From assembly GCA_000447185.1 (NCBI GenBank), contig KE647161.1, positions 1 through 11,706 on the forward strand: a stretch of 11,706 nt of DNA. The letters run 5' to 3'. This document shows positions 7,380 to 11,706 of the stretch, in pieces. Both the position numbers and the translations under genes were made by a program. Below the pieces are notes generated by a model, which was given only the letters and a program-made list of their open reading frames with translations, had not been told where the DNA came from and did no database searches. The stretch comes from Vairimorpha apis BRL 01. Lineage: Eukaryota > Microsporidia > Nosematidae. Each line of letters starts with the position of its first letter. Positions within the stretch are counted from its first letter, which is position 1.

Positions 7380-9130
7380 TTATAATCCTCCATTTTCAGG
7401 TCTTCTTAATGAACTTCCTCTTAAACTTTTAACATCATCGGGCATAGCCACAATAATATTGTCATTAGCACCAAATTCAAAATTATCAGCTACCACTAAA
7501 TCGCTACATTTATTTATCGTATAATTAAAGCATTTATTATTTATAACATCTTGAAGATTCCATTTAATTACATATTTACTTGTGCTTGTTATAATACTAT
7601 CTTCATTTTTGTCAGTACTAAACTTAGCAGGAGTAAAATTTATTTCTTCTTTAATATATGCTAAATGCTCAGGTTTTAATGATAATTTTCGTGGAACTGG
7701 TTTATCTTTACCAACTTGATTTTTATAATTTCCATCTACTGTATACAACAGTAAATAATTTTTACATGTACAAATTATATTTCTTCCATTTGTCGTAACA
7801 TCTACAAATTTTACCTCGTCTCCAAAACCAGGTAATAGACTTTTTGCCCTTTTATCTATTTTGTCATAGAGTCTCAAATCTCCATTTTTAGAAGCTACAG
7901 CGACGTGTCCTTGAGATGTTGACATTCCACAATTAAACTGATTTTTTGTTTTGTAATCTTTTGATTCAGTTACTTTTTTAGATATTCTAGGATCAATTCT
8001 AAAAACCGAGTAATCAGAAAGACCGATCAAAGTAGGTGCATCTTGATTCTTCTGTGATGAAAAATAATCGTTGATATTTTTATTAATCTCCCAAGATTCA
8101 ACAACATCAGTTCTTTCAAGATCAATTTTATGTAGTTTATCAGCTTCATTTTTATCCAAAAAAATTAAACTCTTACAATTATCATGTGCTATAATTTTCT
8201 TGGCTGATACTTTCATTATGTCTGATAAATTTTCTCTAAATTGTAAACCTTTTTCTGTATTCCCAAATACACCAACAGAAGATCCTCGAGTAACAAAAGC
8301 TAACTCATCACCAACTACTAAATGTTCGTTTTTGCTATCATCTGTACTTTTATAAATAGTATTACTTTTATCATCTTGGTATTTATAATTAGTATCTTCA
8401 TTATGTGAGTTTTCACTACTTACAGATAAATATTCTTCATCAAATTTTATCTTCAGAAACCTCATCAATTTCATTTTTTAAATTACTTGATGAACAAAAA
8501 TTTTCTCTTTCCATTTTCTCAAAATATTCTTCTTCAGTTTCATGTATAGATGCAACATATTTACTCATAAATTCTAAAAATTCCAAAGTATTTTTAAAAA
8601 CAACGCAAAAAGTATACCATAGTTCTTCCTTCATTACAGACCAAACAAATGTATTTGTTTTGTTATCCATATAATATTGCGTATCAGTATTAATTTCTTC
8701 AAAATGTATGACGTCATCCGAAGTTTCTATTTTAATAAAATGTTTATTTTCATCTTTAATAATTCTAAGAACCGTTGTTTCTTGTACTTGATCAAATTTG
8801 TTATGAGTAGTATTAAAAATTTTATATATAACAGTATTATTATATTTTTCATCACAAATTGAAACTAATGGATGTATATTTTTAAATAAAAAATCCAAAT
8901 CTTTATCATTTGACATAAATTTATATTTTATATGATCAAATGTAAAGGAAAACCCATCTTTAATCTCTTTTAAATCAGTAATATTAATAAGATTAATTTT
9001 TAAATCATCTGTAAAAAATAATGTTGTATCCTTTAATGACAAATTACATTCGATTGTAGAATCTTTCGTAACTAATTTACCGGCTATATAGTCTTTTTTT
9101 TAAAAATGTTTTTATTAGTTTAAAAACCAT
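7380..9130 (-). CDS. VID27: Vid27 family protein, two frameshifts
   Basis: Vid27 is a conserved fungal/protist protein with a PH-like N-terminal region, an acidic linker and a C-terminal WD-like propeller; in yeast it is linked to vacuolar import and degradation, molecular role uncertain. The real start is the ATG at 9128-9130, four bases after CCC on the minus strand. The first 12 or so codons are joined to the main frame by a shift in an eight-A run (9094-9101; one extra base). A second shift at about 8442-8448 (one extra base) joins the middle and C-terminal parts in the acidic linker. Corrected length is about 582 aa (yeast Vid27 ~780). Family signatures in the C-terminal part: ELAFVTRGSSVGVF (~275-288), VFRIDPRIS (~375), VAVASKNGDLRLYDKID (~410), PVPRKLSLKPEHLAYI, FTPAKFSTD, SIITSTSKYVIKWNL and VVADNFEFGANDNIIVAMP. 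These are the most conserved blocks of the Vid27 domain. Apparent starts at 9042 (TTG) and 8474 are artefacts. Confidence 0.88.
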
Positions 9131-9134
9131 TTAT

Positions 9135-9137
9135 GGG
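9135..9137 (-). promoter_or_regulatory. Microsporidian CCC start motif of VID27
   Basis: On the minus strand AACCCATAAATG puts CCC four bases before the ATG at 9130. It reveals the true start, which lies in a different frame from the main body of the gene because of the eight-A run just inside it. Confidence 0.65.
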
Positions 9138-9165
9138 TTTACAAAATAAGTATATTTATATTTTT

Positions 9166-9425
9166 TTAGCATAAAATTAACATAAAAAAAGAAAATTCAA
9201 CTTTCAAAATTTTATATTTTTCAATAAATTTATAAATAGAGTTTTTTTGCTGATGAGATCGTAAAAAATTCGGTCTTAAAACCATAATTCTATCATTATT
9301 TTTTTGAATTTTAATAATAACTAATGATTCATTAAATTTTGTTTTTTACCAAAAATTCTTGTAAAATTAAACTTTAAACAAAAAAGAATAAAATTATACA
9401 AGTAAAAAGAATTATCTAGCAAAAT
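9166..9425 (-). pseudogene. Possible decayed ISXO2/IS1595-type transposase fragment
   Basis: Two overlapping open frames on the minus strand (9425 to about 9340, and 9345 to the stop at 9166) join by one base at a six-A run (9342-9347) and read as one protein-like stretch of about 85 residues. Its blocks are FGKK..KFN, then SLVIIKIQKNNDRIMVLRP, then RSHQQKNSIYKFIEKYKIL. This order recalls the ISXO2-like catalytic domain: FGKRKYNRG, then a beta-strand ending before an Arg, then 'RS...L..iI.kYi'. ISXO2-like elements are known in microsporidia. The catalytic Asp/Glu just before FGKK is not preserved, and the C-terminus is missing. There is no ATG or CCC motif at its head. The base composition is richer than the surrounding spacer, which supports former coding. 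The evidence is weak and by eye only. Confidence 0.25.
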
Positions 9426-9962
9426 TTATATTTTCTAATTAAAAAAAAACATAATTTAAAGATTTTTGTTCAAATTTAAGCAATACAAAATAAAATAATA
9501 AAAGATTAAATAACTAAAATTATAAACATTATAGATTAAATAATATATAATAACATAATAAAAGTTTAATGCTATAAAATTTTTGAAAAATATAATAAAA
9601 ATTGTAGATGTTTTATAAAAATAAAAATTAAAAATAATAACAAAAATGGAAAACATTTTATAAAATAAAATATTCAAAAATTATGTATCAAATTAAAAAT
9701 ATTTCGTAAAATTAAAAATCTTTAACAAATGAAAAAAAAATGGAAAATTATAACTATAAAATATAATTTTTATAATATAAAATTGGAAATATAAAGATTA
9801 ATATAAAATAATATATTTTAAATTTGAAAATTTTATTTCTTGTTTTTAATAAGAAAATTTAAAATTTATACATTAAAATTATTTAATTAAAGATTTCAAT
9901 GATTTCATTTTATTTTTTAAAAATGTTTTAAAAAAATTTTTGAACATCATATAAATAAATAT
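9426..9962. other. AT-rich spacer
   Basis: Only low-complexity A/T sequence. A 73-codon minus-strand frame at 9456-9677 consists almost wholly of Phe, Ile, Tyr, Asn and Lys, begins at TTG and has no start motif. It is what random A/T sequence gives, so I do not call it a gene. I see no RNA gene. Confidence 0.5.
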
Positions 9963-11675
9963 TTACAAATTCAGTTCTAATAATTTTTGTTTTATAAATA
10001 AATTCTTTCCTTTATAAATAGGTATATTAACATTTCCATATTTTTCATATAGTATAAGCATTACAAAAAAAGCGTCATCATTTTCACATTTAATATTTAT
10101 AAAATCTAAAACATCATATTTTTTGTATATAAATTCAAAAATTCTTATACTATAATTTTTTAGTACAAAATTCGAATCGTTGAGATGAGTAAAAATCAAA
10201 TTTAGCATCAATTCTGGTTCAATTAATTCATATTTTTTATATATTTCAATTATAATGTGAAAAAAATTATTTATATTAGTTTCAATTTTCTCAATTTTAT
10301 TATCTTTAAAATCTAAATTTTTTGTATTTTTAATATTGTTAAATAGATAATTTGTAATTAAATTCAAGTTTTGTGTCCTATTGAATTTATTACTTAAAAT
10401 ACATTTAAGTGCTAAACTTAGACCACCACCATTTCGTATTTTTAAATTTTTTGTTTAGCAAATTTTAAGACATATTTAATCAATTTTTTGTAGTTTATTT
10501 TGATGTTATTTAAAAAAATAATTTTTAAATAATTTTTTAAAATTAAAATATATTTTAAATTTTTTCGTTTATCAAATATTTTAACAATTTCTTATATTTT
10601 TCATTTTTAAATAGATACCAAAGTTTTGTAGATTTTTTGAGTTTATCAAATTTTAGATCTATATGGATACCAAATTCTGTATAAATAATAAATTTATTAT
10701 CAATTTTTAAATTTTTGAATATTTTTTCTATATCTGATTTTTTTAATTTTAATAATTTGCAATATTTAATCAAAGTTTTAACACATATTTATTTAAATCA
10801 TAATTATTTAAATTTACAAACTTGTATAAATTTGTAAACTTATTTCTAATAATTTTACATTTGTCTGTTAATAAATTATTAAGATATTGATGACAATTAT
10901 TAACAAATCCTAACAAACTATATGCTAAATATCTTACGCAAATGTTCTCATGTATTATAAAATATCTTTTGTTTAATATTTCACATATGTTTTGTTCTGT
11001 AAAATTTTTATTTTTTATAACTTTGATTAAAATATCAATATTGTAAAACTCCTTAAATTCATATTTAAAATTAAAAAATTCACTTAAAGATATTTTATTA
11101 TCATATTTAAAATTTTCTATTATAACTTCTTCATCTTGATGAAAATACAGATGTTTATTGTGTTTACAACAAAAAAATAATAAATTTATATCACCAGAAA
11201 TTTCCTTAAAATAAAAATTTGAAATAGATTCAGATTTGTTAAATTCTATATTAAAAGTTTTATTATTTAAATTATTAGTAAACAATGATGAATTTTTTAT
11301 ATCTTTTGATAATAGATTGAAATTATTATTATTGTCAGTAAATAAATTTGAAATACTTTTATACTCAGAAACCAGTATTCTTAAATTGATATATCCAACT
11401 TTTGTATAATGATTTGGTAAATAAATTTTAGAATTATTCAAAATGTATTTTTTTACATATTTAAAATCATTTGAATTTATTTTTTCAAAAATTTGAAAAT
11501 TTATTTCTGAATTAGAAAAGCAAAAATAGTCTATTAAATTATATTTAACAACAAAATCTATATCTGTAATTTTATAAAATTTAAAAATTTTTATAATAAT
11601 TTTTCTTAAAAATTTATATTTAAAAAAAGATTTTGAAATAATTATAAATTCATCTTCATTTTTCTCACGTCCTAT
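9963..11675 (-). CDS. Helical HEAT-like protein, possibly THADA/Trm732 (DUF2428) family; frameshifted, 5' end unclear
   Basis: An open minus-strand frame from 11675 (after TGA at 11676-11678) runs to 10770, then continues through two further shifted blocks to TAA at 9963. Three single missing bases, near 10770-10775, in a six-T run at 10560-10565 (+ strand) and in a six-T run at 10447-10452, make one frame of about 571 residues. The protein is helical and rich in Asn, Lys and Ile. HEAT-like pieces are visible: ENICVRYLAYSLLGFVNN followed by LLTDKCKIIRNKF, and near the C-terminus HLNDSNFVLKNYSIRIFEF. The stretch IRNGGGLSLALKCIL, about 50 residues before the latter, resembles the RRSAGLP block of DUF2428 proteins, which are scaffold partners of the tRNA methyltransferase Trm7. 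The family is not certain. No Met and no CCC motif mark a start; an ATG at 11681-11683 would need one more shift, or the gene continues beyond the window. Confidence 0.4.
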
Positions 11676-11706
11676 TCATATTTATTAATATATCTCAAAA
11701 TTAAGT

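Noticed and set aside
8071..8674. Two plus-strand frames opposite VID27
   Set aside because: Antisense to strongly conserved Vid27 sequence; Ser/Leu-rich composition typical of a reverse frame.
9250..9275. CTGATGAG followed by a small GC-richer patch, like a hammerhead core or snoRNA box C
   Set aside because: No GAAA strand or closing stems for a hammerhead and no box D (CTGA) at a fitting distance. The patch is better explained as part of the protein-like stretch on the minus strand.
9456..9677. 73-codon minus-strand frame
   Set aside because: TTG start, no CCC motif, composed almost only of Phe, Ile, Tyr, Asn and Lys, as expected from random A/T sequence.
1..11706. Programmed frameshifting as a general decoding mode (Euplotes-like)
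   Set aside because: Required shifts go in both directions, sit at runs rather than at stop codons, and two genes read through without any. Only the 4195-4203 site has a recognised slippery form.
1..11706. CRISPR arrays, bacterial operons, phage or prophage features
   Set aside because: No spaced direct repeats and no Shine-Dalgarno pattern; the proteins are eukaryotic and the start signals microsporidian.

Overview
The window looks like nuclear DNA of a microsporidian, an intracellular fungal-type parasite. It is extremely AT-rich, the genes I can read have no introns, and the recognisable proteins are eukaryotic: a Sec12-type Sar1 exchange factor, Vid27, an Lcl3-type membrane nuclease, a CPR-like flavoprotein reductase and a possible COG/Sec34 subunit. 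The key clue is a CCC or GGG triplet 3-9 nt before the ATG of every gene whose 5' end is inside the window and recognisable (four of four). This is the start-associated signal known from microsporidia such as Nosema and the Enterocytozoonidae. In the roughly 4 kb of spacer I found only one other such run, GGGG at 1467-1470. I cannot name the genus.

Layout. 1-1424 (+): 3' part of a long helical protein, best matched to the Golgi tether COG3/Sec34. 1824-3118 (+): Sec12/PREB-like beta-propeller with a C-terminal membrane anchor, spread over three reading frames. 3594-4914 (-): FAD/NADPH half of a CPR/methionine-synthase-reductase-type flavoprotein, without an FMN domain and with two frameshifts. 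4927-6323: a 1.4 kb AT-only spacer between divergent genes, with a possible helix-turn-helix transposase relic. 6330-6944 (+): intact Lcl3-like staphylococcal-nuclease-fold protein. 7380-9130 (-): Vid27, with two frameshifts and a hidden real start at 9130. 9166-9425 (-): possible relic of an ISXO2-type transposase. 9963-11675 (-): helical, HEAT-like protein, possibly THADA/Trm732 family, with at least three frameshifts.

Four of the six genes are broken by single-base shifts, mostly in or beside A or T runs. In each gene the shifts restore one continuous frame, the total length returns to a multiple of three, and conserved residues continue across the breaks (a C-terminal Asp-Trp-Ser in the reductase, a membrane anchor in Sec12, the Vid27 N-terminus behind its CCC motif). 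That argues against long neutral decay. Homopolymer indel errors in the assembly are the simplest reading; recent pseudogenisation or slippage during expression remain possible.

There is no operon logic. Two neighbours (COG3-like, Sec12) would both act between ER and Golgi, and the reductase and nuclease are divergently arranged around the long spacer.
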